Shown piece after piece: positions 1 through 10,700 of a DNA stretch of 64,000 nt. This DNA comes from Pseudomonas marginalis (GTDB lineage: Bacteria; Pseudomonadota; Gammaproteobacteria; Pseudomonadales; Pseudomonadaceae). Positions within the stretch are counted from its first letter, which is position 1. Every line of letters begins with the position of its first letter. Both the position numbers and the translations under genes were made by a program. The DNA is taken from positions 620,001-684,000 of the forward strand of contig NZ_FNSU01000003.1 in NCBI RefSeq assembly GCF_900105325.1, read 5' to 3'. The notes beneath the pieces are model-generated. The model ran no database searches and was not told the DNA's origin. It was given only the letters and a program-made list of their open reading frames with translations.

Positions 1-107
1 CCGCCGACGCCGATATGGGCGATGCCCTGGCGTGTGTCGGCAAGCGTATAGGCTGGCAATTTCACTTCGGGCGCCAGCTGGGTGAGGTTCTGCTTATTCA
101 GTTTCAT
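1..107 (-). CDS. mtlD: Mannitol 2-dehydrogenase, N-terminal fragment
   Basis: Only the first 35 or so codons are in the window. The reverse strand reads MKLNKQNLTQLAPEV and continues to IAHIGVGG, the start of the polyol dehydrogenase (mannitol 2-dehydrogenase) family with its Rossmann glycine motif. The family oxidises D-mannitol to fructose with NAD+. It follows the ABC ATPase gene after an 18-bp gap on the same strand, so it is the next cistron of the mannitol operon. The rest lies beyond the left edge. Confidence 0.85.
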   Translation of the reverse strand, partial: MKLNKQNLTQLAPEVKLPAYTLADTRQGIAHIGVG

Positions 108-125
108 CGATCAATACTCGCGAAA

Positions 126-1229
<1,104 letters not shown>

Positions 1230-1266
1230 GGGATGGGCCTCCTTTTTGAATTTTTATAGGAAACCG

Positions 1267-2097
1267 TTATTTCACGGCGCCGAAGGACAAACCGCGCACC
1301 AGCTGTTTCTGGCTGATCCAGCCAAAGATCAGGATCGGCGCGCAGGCCAGGGTCGAGACGGCAGACAATTTGGCCCAGAACAAGCCTTCGGGGCTGGAGT
1401 AGGAGGCGATCAGTGCGGTCAACGGCGCTGCGTTGGACGAGGTCAGGTTCAACGACCAGAAGGCTTCGTTCCAGCACAGGATCAGCGACAGCAGCACCGT
1501 GGAGGCCAGGCCGCCCTTGGCGATCGGCAGCAGCACCCGGACCATTTCCTGCCACAGCGTGGCGCCGTCCAGGCGCGCGGCTTCGAGGATGTCCTTGGGG
1601 ATGTCCTTGAAGTAGGTGTAAACCATCCAGACCACGATCGGCAGGTTGATCAGGGTGTAGATGATGATCAGCGCGATGCGCGTATCCAGCAGGCCAAAGC
1701 TCTTGGCCAGCAGGTAGATCGGCATCAGCACGCCCACCGGTGGCAGCATCTTGGTGGAGAGCATCCACAGCAGCGTGCTCTTGGTGCGTTTGGTTTCGTA
1801 GAACGCCATGGAGTAGGCGGCCGGCACCGAAATCAGCAGGCACAGGGCGGTGGCGCTGAATGAAATCAGCACCGAATTCCAGGCATAGCTGAAGTAGTTG
1901 CTGCGCTCGTTGATGTGCAGGTAGTTCTCCAGGGTCGGCGTGAAGATGAACTGCGGCGGCGTGGCGAACGCGTCGATTTCGGTCTTGAAGCTGGTCAGCA
2001 CCATCCAGAAGATCGGGAAGAAAATCAGGATCGCGATGGCCCAGGCCAGGGTGCCGAGCAACAGGCTTTGCAGGCGGCGGGATTGTTGAAGCGTCAT
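1267..2097 (-). CDS. mtlG: Mannitol ABC transporter permease (MalG-like)
   Basis: A 276-residue inner-membrane permease of the CUT1 sugar family. Hydrophobic segments alternate along its length (about six). The cytoplasmic EAA loop reads DILEAARLDGATLWQE around residues 175-190, where the ATPase docks. The start is 10 bp after the mtlF stop and the gene is on the same strand as the rest of the operon. MtlF and MtlG should form the heterodimeric channel served by MtlE and MtlK. Confidence 0.92.
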   Translation of the reverse strand: MTLQQSRRLQSLLLGTLAWAIAILIFFPIFWMVLTSFKTEIDAFATPPQFIFTPTLENYLHINERSNYFSYAWNSVLISFSATALCLLISVPAAYSMAFYETKRTKSTLLWMLSTKMLPPVGVLMPIYLLAKSFGLLDTRIALIIIYTLINLPIVVWMVYTYFKDIPKDILEAARLDGATLWQEMVRVLLPIAKGGLASTVLLSLILCWNEAFWSLNLTSSNAAPLTALIASYSSPEGLFWAKLSAVSTLACAPILIFGWISQKQLVRGLSFGAVK

Positions 2098-2107
2098 GGC
2101 GCGGCCC

Positions 2108-2998
2108 TCAAGGCTTGTCAGTCAGGTTTTTGCCGATCATCCGCACCAGGATGATCGCCGCGATATTGGCGATGACCACGGCGATCAAGCCGCCGGCCGA
2201 GGCCATGCCCACGTCGAACTGCACCAATGCCTGGTTGTAGATCAGGTAGGCGAGGTTGGTCGAGGCGTAGCCGGGGCCACCGTTGGTGGTGGTGAAGATT
2301 TCGGCGAATACCGAGAGCAGGAAGATCGTTTCGATCATCACCACCACGGCAATCGGGCGGGCCAGGTGGGGCAGGGTCAGGTGCCAGAAAATCGCGATGG
2401 CACCGGCACCGTCCAGGCGCGCGGCTTCCTTTTGTTCCTGGTCGAGGGACTGCATGGCGGTCATCAGCAGCAGGATCGCGAACGGCAGCCATTGCCACGA
2501 CACAATGATGATGATCGACAGCAACGGATAGTGCGCCAGCCAGTCCACGGGCTCGGCGCCGAAGAACTTCCACACGGCCGCGAGAATCCCCGACACCGGG
2601 TGGAAAATCAGGTTCTTCCAGATCAGCGCACCGACGGTGGGCATGATGAAGAACGGCGAAATCAACAGCACCCGGACGATGCCACGCCCGAGGAACTCAC
2701 TGGCCTCCAGCAGCGCACTGATCAACACGCCGAACACCACGCTGATCAGCAGCACGCTGCCCACCAGCAACAACGTATTGGTGGCGCCGGGCAGGAAACC
2801 CGAGTCAGTGATGAAGTAGGTGAAGTTCTCCAGCCCCACGAATTGGTTCTCGCCGGGGTAGAGCAGGTTGTAGCGAATCAGCGAAAAGTACAGGGTCATG
2901 CCCAGCGGCACGATCATCCACAGCAGCAGCAGGGCGACCGAGGGCGTGACGAGGAACCAGCCGGGGTTGGCCAGGCGGTTTTTGGCGGATGTATTCAT
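2108..2998 (-). CDS. mtlF: Mannitol ABC transporter permease (MalF-like)
   Basis: A CUT1-family membrane permease of 296 residues from the ATG at 2998; a TTG at 3007 would add three residues. It has about six membrane segments and the EAA loop KEAARLDGAGAIAIFW near residue 190. It pairs with MtlG as the second half of the transmembrane channel. A REPIN hairpin separates it from mtlE upstream, while it is almost contiguous with mtlG downstream. Confidence 0.92.
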   Translation of the reverse strand: MNTSAKNRLANPGWFLVTPSVALLLLWMIVPLGMTLYFSLIRYNLLYPGENQFVGLENFTYFITDSGFLPGATNTLLLVGSVLLISVVFGVLISALLEASEFLGRGIVRVLLISPFFIMPTVGALIWKNLIFHPVSGILAAVWKFFGAEPVDWLAHYPLLSIIIIVSWQWLPFAILLLMTAMQSLDQEQKEAARLDGAGAIAIFWHLTLPHLARPIAVVVMIETIFLLSVFAEIFTTTNGGPGYASTNLAYLIYNQALVQFDVGMASAGGLIAVVIANIAAIILVRMIGKNLTDKP

Positions 2999-3036
2999 GA
3001 TAGTCAAGGCCAGTCAGGTACAGGTGCGTAAAACCC

Positions 3037-3123
3037 CTGTAGGAGCGAGCTTGCTCGCGAAGGTATTTCAGGCGCCTTGCGGCGTCGGATGTACCTTTTT
3101 CGCGAGCAAGCTCGCTCCTACAG
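3037..3123. repeat. REPIN (inverted REP pair) between mtlE and mtlF
   Basis: CTGTAGGAGCGAGCTTGCTC begins at 3037 and its reverse complement ends at 3123. The two arms of about 25 bp enclose a spacer of about 37 bp. This is the common REP sequence of P. fluorescens-group genomes, arranged as a mobile REPIN doublet. It lies inside the operon just after the mtlE stop, where the transcript could fold into a long hairpin. Confidence 0.93.
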
Positions 3124-3132
3124 GATCGGGGG

Positions 3133-4443
3133 TTACTTGGGGTAACCCGCCCGCTTCATTTCACGCTCGGTGGTGGTCTGCGCGGCGGTCAGTGCAGCAT
3201 CGACCGTTTGCTGGCCGGTCAGCGCGCCGGAGAAGAACTTGCCGACCTGGGTCCCAATCGCCTGGAACTCAGGAATGGTCACCAGCTGGATACCGATATA
3301 CGGCACCGGCTTGAGGGTCGGTTTGGTCGGGTCGGCGACTTTCAGCGATTCCAGGGTCACCTTGGCGAACGGCGCGGCCTTCATGTACTCGTCGCTGTAG
3401 GTCGACTTGCGGGTACCTGGCGGCACGTTGGCAACGCCGTCGGTCTTGGCGACCAAGGCACCGTATTCCTTGGAGGTGGCCCAACTGGTGAACACCTTGG
3501 CGGCATCCTTGGCCTTGGAGCTGGTCGGGATCGCCAGGCTCCAGGAGTACAGCCACGACGTGCCCTTGTCGGTTTTTTCGTGGGGGGCAAAGGTGAAGCC
3601 CACATGGTCGGCCACTTTGCTTTGGGTCTTGTCGGTGACGAACGAGCCGGCGACGCTGGCATCGACCCAGATCGCGCACTTGCCGCTGTTGAACAGCGCC
3701 AGGTTTTCGTTGAAACCGTTGCTGGAAGCACCCGGCGGGCCGGATTTCTTCATGTTGTCGACGTAGAAGTTCAGCGCGTCCTTCCATTCGGGGCCGTTGA
3801 ATTCAGGCTGCCACTTCTCATCGAACCAGCGCGCACCGTAGCCGTTGGCCAGGGTGGTGATCAGCGCCATGTTCTCGCCCCAACCGGCTTTGCCGCGCAG
3901 GCACAGGCCGTATTGCTCTTTGCTCTTGTCGGTGAGTTTGGCCGCGAATTCTCCGATCTGGCTCCAGGTCGGGTGCTCGGGCATGCTCAGCCCGGCGTCC
4001 TTGAACAGGTCGGTGCGGTAGTAGGTGATTGAGCTTTCCGCATAGAACGGCAGGGCGTACAGCGAACCCTTGACCGACAAACCGTCACGCACGGAAGGGA
4101 ATACGTCGTCGAGGTCGTAGGACGCCGGCAGGTCCTTCATCGGTTCGAGCCAACCCTTGGCGCCCCAGAGTGCGGCTTCGTACATGCCGATGGTCAACAC
4201 ATCGAACTGCCCGCCCTGGGTGGCGATGTCAGTGGTCAGGCGTTGGCGCAGCACGTTTTCTTCCAGCACCACCCAGTTCAGCTTGATCTCCGGATGCTCG
4301 GCCTCGAAGGTTTTCGAGAGCTTCTGCATGCGGATCATGTCGCTGTTGTTGACGGTGGCAATGGTCAGGGTTTGCGCGCCAAGGCTGACGGCGCTGAGGG
4401 TCATACAGGTACAGGCAAGCAGAGCTTTTGCTGTGAACTTCAT
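3133..4443 (-). CDS. mtlE: Mannitol ABC transporter periplasmic binding protein
   Basis: A periplasmic solute-binding protein of the extracellular family 1 type, about 436 residues. The start MKFTAKALLACTCMTL at 4443 is preferred over the longer frame at 4455 because GGAG lies about 10 nt before it and a clean signal peptide follows, with cleavage after about residue 24 (SLGA-QT). Mature-domain signatures include DVLTIGMYEAALWG and the hinge region GKAGWGENMALITT. It is first in the operon and should be its most abundant product; the REPIN directly after it may help by stabilising its mRNA. Confidence 0.92.
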   Translation of the reverse strand: MKFTAKALLACTCMTLSAVSLGAQTLTIATVNNSDMIRMQKLSKTFEAEHPEIKLNWVVLEENVLRQRLTTDIATQGGQFDVLTIGMYEAALWGAKGWLEPMKDLPASYDLDDVFPSVRDGLSVKGSLYALPFYAESSITYYRTDLFKDAGLSMPEHPTWSQIGEFAAKLTDKSKEQYGLCLRGKAGWGENMALITTLANGYGARWFDEKWQPEFNGPEWKDALNFYVDNMKKSGPPGASSNGFNENLALFNSGKCAIWVDASVAGSFVTDKTQSKVADHVGFTFAPHEKTDKGTSWLYSWSLAIPTSSKAKDAAKVFTSWATSKEYGALVAKTDGVANVPPGTRKSTYSDEYMKAAPFAKVTLESLKVADPTKPTLKPVPYIGIQLVTIPEFQAIGTQVGKFFSGALTGQQTVDAALTAAQTTTEREMKRAGYPK

Positions 4444-4532
4444 CGCGCACTCCATTTCCGCGCCCAGGGGCTACGGAAGGACAGTTATTGTTGTTGTGTC
4501 TTCCTACGGGGAGTCAGGAAGAGTGTGCGTTG

Positions 4533-4561
4533 ATTACAGCCTTCAAACGGGGTTGTGACAA
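4533..4561 (-). promoter_or_regulatory. Sigma-70-like promoter of the mtl operon
   Basis: On the minus strand TTGTCA (4556-4561) is followed after exactly 17 nt by TGTAAT (4533-4538). Both are close to sigma-70 consensus. The -10 box is about 90 nt upstream of the mtlE start. The -35 box directly follows the direct-repeat operator, as expected of an AraC-family activated promoter. Confidence 0.7.
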
Positions 4562-4563
4562 AT

Positions 4564-4598
4564 CCTTGGGAGCACTTGGACTGATACTTTTTTGCACT
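4564..4598 (-). promoter_or_regulatory. Candidate MtlR operator (22-bp-period direct repeat)
   Basis: Two direct repeats on the minus strand, AGTGCAAAAAAGTAT and AGTGCTCCCAAGGAT, start exactly 22 bp apart (about two helical turns) and match at the AGTGC, AAG and AT positions. The downstream copy abuts the -35 box. Same-face direct repeats next to -35 are the usual binding arrangement for AraC-family activators such as MtlR. Assigning it to MtlR is inference from context. Confidence 0.6.
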
Positions 4599-4655
4599 CG
4601 TTAGGTAAACAGCTGAAACCATCAAGCGTGGTGTGTCGCGTATTCACGCGGCAGC

Positions 4656-4690
4656 AGCGAGGGGGCACCGTTGCATTGGCTTCCCTCGCT
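4656..4690 (-). terminator. Hairpin downstream of giant gene A
   Basis: AGCGAGGG (4656-4663) and CCCTCGCT (4683-4690) form an 8-bp perfect stem with a 19-nt loop, 28 bp after the stop of the giant gene. There is no T-run on the minus strand, so it could be a weak terminator or a 3' stabilising hairpin separating this gene from the mtl promoter. Confidence 0.4.
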
Positions 4691-4717
4691 TCTTTCATCA
4701 TGCTAATGGTTCAGCGG

Positions 4718-7700
4718 TCAAAGCGTGACGGATTCCTTGGGTGCTTTGGCGGGGCCGAAACGTACAGGTCGATAATCGACTGGAAGCGTGACATATACCG
4801 GTTTTTTCGTTGTTCCCATATTGGCCTCGACAAGAGTGCCCACGTCCTTTCTAACGGTAAAGACTCTGAATTTATTATGATAGATTTTATTCAGGTCATT
4901 TTCCGCGATCCACTCGATGTCTTCTTGCTTGAATTTCGGGTACTTTGTCCTGGCGCGCTTTAATAGCAGTTGATATTGCTCATTCAGATCTGTACCCGCC
5001 ATCCATTCGGTCGTTACCGGACCTTCAAATCCCTTTACGGGGACGCCCGTTAGCTTATTCAACTCGTTAGCGAACGAACGAGTGCCGCCACTTGCGGAGA
5101 AGCAGGTCAATGTCCGGACATTGGCGTAGTCACGAATGTCTACGCCTCGATCCAGCAGCTTTTGATTAACCTCTGCGGCCGAATAGCGTGCGTCATTGTC
5201 ACCGACGATTTTTATCGGATCGCCTGGGTTTTCTGGCTCAGGGGCGTGTCCGATAATATTGAGCCGGGGCTTTCCATCATAAGTATCGACAAATGTCTGG
5301 ATTTCGCCATCAAGTGGCCTGACCGTTTCCATCGGGCCTCCCAGCCTGATTCGGCCATACAGGGCGTCGGTGACGGCTTGCGTTGTGTCAAGGCTGATTG
5401 GCCGGGTCAGGTCTCTAACCCGGGCAATATCAAATCTGCGCTGTGCCATCGCATTGATATCAAAGACACCGACGTTATATTTTGGTCCCGTGAATGCGTT
5501 GCCAAAATGGTTGAGTCCTTTGCCGACTTTGCCACTGTTCAGTGTTTTTTCCAGCCCGGCTTTCATTGATGTTTCTGAATTGAATGTCGCCAAACCATAG
5601 TTGGGATCGTAATAAAACCAGCTTTTTTTGCTGGCGTCGGCGGGGTCGACCCTAACCCCCGCGAGCATGCCATGATCTTTCGCGCCGATCAGCAAGGTCT
5701 TCGAAGTCTCGGCGTTACCCAGTGTTGTGCCAATATCCTTGTAGGGCGTGAGGACGCCTGAGGTCCCGGTTTGAAAGGTGCTTTGTCTGTCTACGTTAGC
5801 TTGCAACGCTGACAGCTCTGAGATGAATTTTGAACCGCCAGCGGACTTCGGGTTGGCCATGGCCATATGCACGTTATCGATCAACGTGTTTTCGGTGCCC
5901 TCCGAGAGCGCGAGCGCCATCGTATTGGACAGGGCAGCACATTCACCGTCTGAGCCTGGTTGTGTCAGGGCAAGATAATAGCCTTGGGACATTCCACGAC
6001 TGGTTCCGCCCGCACCCTCTACTTCTCGATTGAACGTCTCAATGTTGATGCGGGAATCGGCAATGATGAGTCTTTCCCGTTGCCGAACCAGGCTTCCCAC
6101 TTGTTCGGCGCTTAGCGGGGTGTCTGCAATCAGTTGTCTGATTCGGTCTTTGCCCATGTCGCTGCGGTAGCCCGGTATAGTTTCCGGTTTCAAGCTGTTG
6201 TAGCCGGCTTTAAAGGCTTGCTCATCTCTTAGCTGCGCGTTCATGAGGTTGATCTCGAACCTAGCGGGTATATCCGGATCGGGTTTGGCATCGGAAAAAA
6301 AGTCAAACAGGCCATTGACGTTGCGTTGGTTACTTTCGGGCACGAACCCTTTTAGCGCAGGCCCATCAGCCGCCATTGTCTTGGGGTTATAGGCATACCA
6401 CTCGCCGTCCTGGAAAATGGCCGTGAATTTGACAAGTGCAGAGGTATCGCCGTTTCTCACCGTGCCATCAACCATGTCCGCAGTCGGGACAAACGCCTCT
6501 CCAATTGGCTTTGTATATTGGCCGCCCTGCATTCGGCTCACTGAGCTGAACGCCTTCTCGGCGCCGGTGGTAGTCAGGTCTTGGAGCACAATGCTTTCTG
6601 TTTCCTCGATCCCAAACCTTTCGACGAATTTCGCCGAGGCCTTGGCCGCCGCCCAGGCCGCGCCGGATTTGGCCACATTGCAGAGTTTGCCGACGCCCTC
6701 GGTAAATACGTAGATCGCGATATCAACGCCCAGGTCTTTTACCGCCTCCGCATATTCACCGTGGTAGACGTCCACGAGGCTCGAGCCTCCCGGTAAGAAG
6801 CGCAAACCTTTTTGGAAGTAGTCACTGAGCTCCAAACCGTTTTCAACAGCGTTGTTCAGCCCACGTTGCGTAGCGAGTGCAGCCGCCTTGTTCAAGTACA
6901 CACTGTCAACCAGCACCTCGGCGAGGTGCTGTATTCTTGTTCCGTCATAGCTGGAAAGGTCAGTTTTGTCGTTCTCCGCATATAAGGGCCGCCTGCCGTG
7001 TGCAAAGTGATCCGGGTCGACGAGGCTGTTTTGATCAAGGCGTGTTATGAGGACCTTGGATTTGATATCCGGTTTTGGCTGGGCGTTGGTTTTAAACGCG
7101 GCTGTGTCGACGGTTTCTTCGGTGGTTTGGCCGTAAGGTGCTCTCTGTTCGATATTGGGGACCGGCACTATTTTTCCATAGGCTGGATAGATCGCGAACG
7201 TTCTGGACTGGTCCTTATGGGTGAACTGCATCAGGATGCCACTACCGGTGCCTTTCACTTGCAGGATTGTCGCAGAGCCATTGTTGACGATGTCTCGGTC
7301 CGCCAGCGGTAGCTGGCTGAACATGTTTTTGAACAGGGAAATGGTGTGGGTCCTGCGTAGGGCGAAGTCTTCTTCAAATGCCTGATTGAATTTCGCGTTG
7401 ATGTCAGGCAACTCGGAGGCGCGCGCGCGAAGTGCATCGAAGTCGGGCCCCCTCGTTGACTCCCAGCGCCAACTTTCACCCAGGCGGCCAGCTTCATAGA
7501 CGTCGACAATACTTGCCCGAGTATTGGAAAACATTCCAAACGGGCCAACCATTTCAGTGAGGTACGGACGCTCATAGTGGGTATCGGTACCCCATTTTTC
7601 CCTCAGCTCTGACAGGGCCATTTCCCTTCTGCTTGGTGGGTTGAAATTACTCAAGTAGTGCCTGGCACTGGAGATGTCATCATTTTGTTTTTTGAGCTTC

Positions 7701-10700
7701 TCCTGGCTGCTGGCGAGCTGTTCAAGGGTGTATTCGTCCTTGTCATTTCTCACGATATGGCCATTCACGATGGCCCAATCCAACACCGGGTTCATCCGGG
7801 CGACAGAGTGCAGTTGGGATTCACGTTCGGAAATGGGGCTGATCCGGTGAAGGTTCATGACTTGCCCGAAGGTCATACCCGAGGCGGCACCGGAAGCATT
7901 CAGTTCGATCCGATTGACGGCGGTCATAAAGCTGACCCAATCGGTCGAGCCCAGCGTCACGGTCGATGGCACATCGTTAACCAGCAGATGGGGCGCAGCG
8001 CCCGTCATCAACAGGTGCGCGGCTACTGGCGCAAGGTTTGCCGGGATTTTTCGATTTGTGGTCAAGTGGTTGTTGAACAGCTCACGAATCTTGTCCGTGC
8101 CCAACCCCCAATTATCCTTATGCATCAGATCAAAGCCTGCGAGGCTATTGCGTGAGGTGCCGGCCTCGGGATCAAGCTCCAGTACCAAAGCGGTCAGCAG
8201 CCACTGCTTGAGACTGGTCGAAGTGACTGCACCTTTCATCTCGGTTTGCAGATTCGTGGCCAGTTCCAGGGCGCTGTCACTGGACAGCAGTTGGTCCAGT
8301 GCTTGTGCAGGGCTGCTGCTGAGCTTGGGCACTTGGGCACTCAGGTGGCTCAGGAGGTTGGGATGGGGGCTGATGGATTGTTTTACGAAGGTACTCACGG
8401 CCTCGCGTTGGGCCTTGCTCAGCGGGAGGGCCGAGGCCAGAAACCCACAGTTATTACCCAGTGTCGGCGCTTGCGGCAGGGGAGTCTGCAGAGCCTGTAA
8501 CAGGTTGTCGACCCGCGCTGCCGACTTCGCCTCGTACCAGCCCTGATCCGTGAGGAATTTCTGCACGGTCGTCACGCCTTTAGGGCGGTGGGATGAGCCC
8601 GGATCGACAATGAAACGGGTGGTGTCGTCGTTGTCGATATTGCCGTGCTTGAGCTGACTGATCAGTGCATAGCGATCATTGCTATCCCCCAATGCGGTTT
8701 TTTGCTGGTTCAGCCAATTCACCATTTGTTCCGGGTGGTCCGGGTTCCTTGGGAACTTCTTCATGCTTTCCAGCTGCGTCATGCTGCGTTCGAATGCCTG
8801 GCTGCGGGGGTGCGTAGTGATGCCATAAAAACGGCCTACCCATTCCAGCGGTGCGTTAGTGGTGCTGGCGTCAGACAGCGTGATCGGCCTTCCAGGCGTC
8901 GCAAATACCCTGGCGGCGTTGAGCACCGGCGCCAGCACGTCGAAATGCTCGGGGTAGTTTTTCGCAAAATCGGCGGCGCTGAAGCGCTGGTCAACGCCGT
9001 TGACTTTGCCGATCAGCGCCTCGCGATTGGGGTCAAAGCGCAAGGAGGTCAAATCAACCTTGTGTTTCTCCGCCCACTCGATGAAACCGCGCGCCTTGAT
9101 GGCTTTGTCCAGGTAGCTGCGCCATTGGCCGAACAGGCTGGCGGCCGGGATCGGTCCGATCATCTTCATCGAGGCTTGGGTCGGGTTGTTTTTCACCTCG
9201 CGCATTGCGCGATGCGTAGCGACGGCCAGTGCGCTTTCGGCGCTGGCCAGGGCGTCTTGCGGGGACCGTGCGCCGCCCACTGTCGCGCTGGAGCTGGGCT
9301 CGACAGCCGCCGCCAGGGTTTCAAGTTTAGAGAGGGGCGCGGGCGCGTCGGCACGCTGTTGCCTGATGGTGTATTGGCGCTCACGTACACCTTTAGAGAA
9401 GTTGTCGCCCGTGCTGGGGTCAATGAGTGCCTTGAAGCCATTGTTACGGGTCATCTCGGTACTTCGATCAAGCAGCGATATCAGCGCGCGTTGACGCCAG
9501 TCGGCTTGTTGGCCGTTTTGTTGGCGAGGGATCTCTTCGTTGTAAAACCTCATGACCTCATACAGCGATGCAGAGGGTGGGGAGGGGTATCGAACAGGTA
9601 GCTCCACTCCAGCCGCCATCTGCCGGACTGCATCTGCAATTTCTGCCCAGACAACACCCCAGCCCGAAAGATCGTTCGGGACAAAGGGGGTATCCTTTCC
9701 ATTTACCTTGCCTGTCAGCTCACCGGTGACGGGGTGGATACGAACGCTGCCGGGCTCAACGTTGTGCTCTTGTGCAAAGGTTGTAAAGGCACTGCCGGTC
9801 AGCGCATCCAGAAGGTTTTTGCGCACCTGGTTGAAGGTCGAATACTCCGGAATCTCTTTGAGCACCGGCGGGAATGCTTCGCCTTCGACTCGGGCTTGAG
9901 GGGCGAGCCTCATCACGGCCTGGCTGCACTGCTGCGCCAGGGTTCGATCGGCGTCCTGGACCTTTCGTGCCGTAGTTGAAGATGTGAACCTATCAAGGCG
10001 TTGCGTCAACTGATCCGGCGGTAAATTCATAAGCCGCTGACTGGCTTCGTTTTGTCGCTGTTTGACCGGGGCGTAAACGGTCGCGTAGTGCGGATCGGTG
10101 CTGCTGAAGGCGTGGAAGGTACCCTCGCGCAGCAATTGTCCGATGCTGAACAGCGTGTCGTCGCTGCGTATGCCGCCCAGTTGCAGGCCGTAAAACGAGG
10201 CTATGTTGTAAGCCGATGCGTGTTCCCTATCGCGAAACATGACAACGCCTTGTTTCCCCGCAAAGACTTTTCTGGCTGCGCTCATCACTTGGGTCGACGC
10301 CGCTGCCCAGTCCGCGTCCCGATGCAGGTAGAGGTTGACCGGCACGTTGTCGCGCATTTCGGTCAGTTGTCCACTGGAGTCGATCATCAATCCGCGAACA
10401 TCGATCTTCCTGGCCTCGGCAAACGATTTAAAGGGTTCCGAGTGCAGCGCCTCGGCAAGTTCGGCCCAGGCTTGGCCGAAGGTTGAGTCGGCCGGGATGA
10501 TCACCTTGTCCTCGGCATCGCTGGAGTGACCTTTCTCGACGGCAAGCCGTTGGCGCATCAAGCTATTGGCCACACCTATGGCCAACTGCCGGTCACCGCT
10601 GTCGATCAAGGCATCGGTGAATTGGCGAACCGCCGCATTGCGCGTAGCGGAGGCCGGTTCAGGGGCTTGCAGATCTCGGCGTAAGCGCAACGGGGCAGGG

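Noticed and set aside
3037..3123. Rho-independent terminator between mtlE and mtlF
   Set aside because: The palindrome is a REPIN without a T-run, and the downstream genes clearly belong to the operon.
8645..9601. Plus-strand frame of 318 codons inside giant gene A, with a counterpart in gene B (15371-16276)
   Set aside because: They are antisense to conserved scaffold; their similarity only reflects the paralogy of the sense genes.
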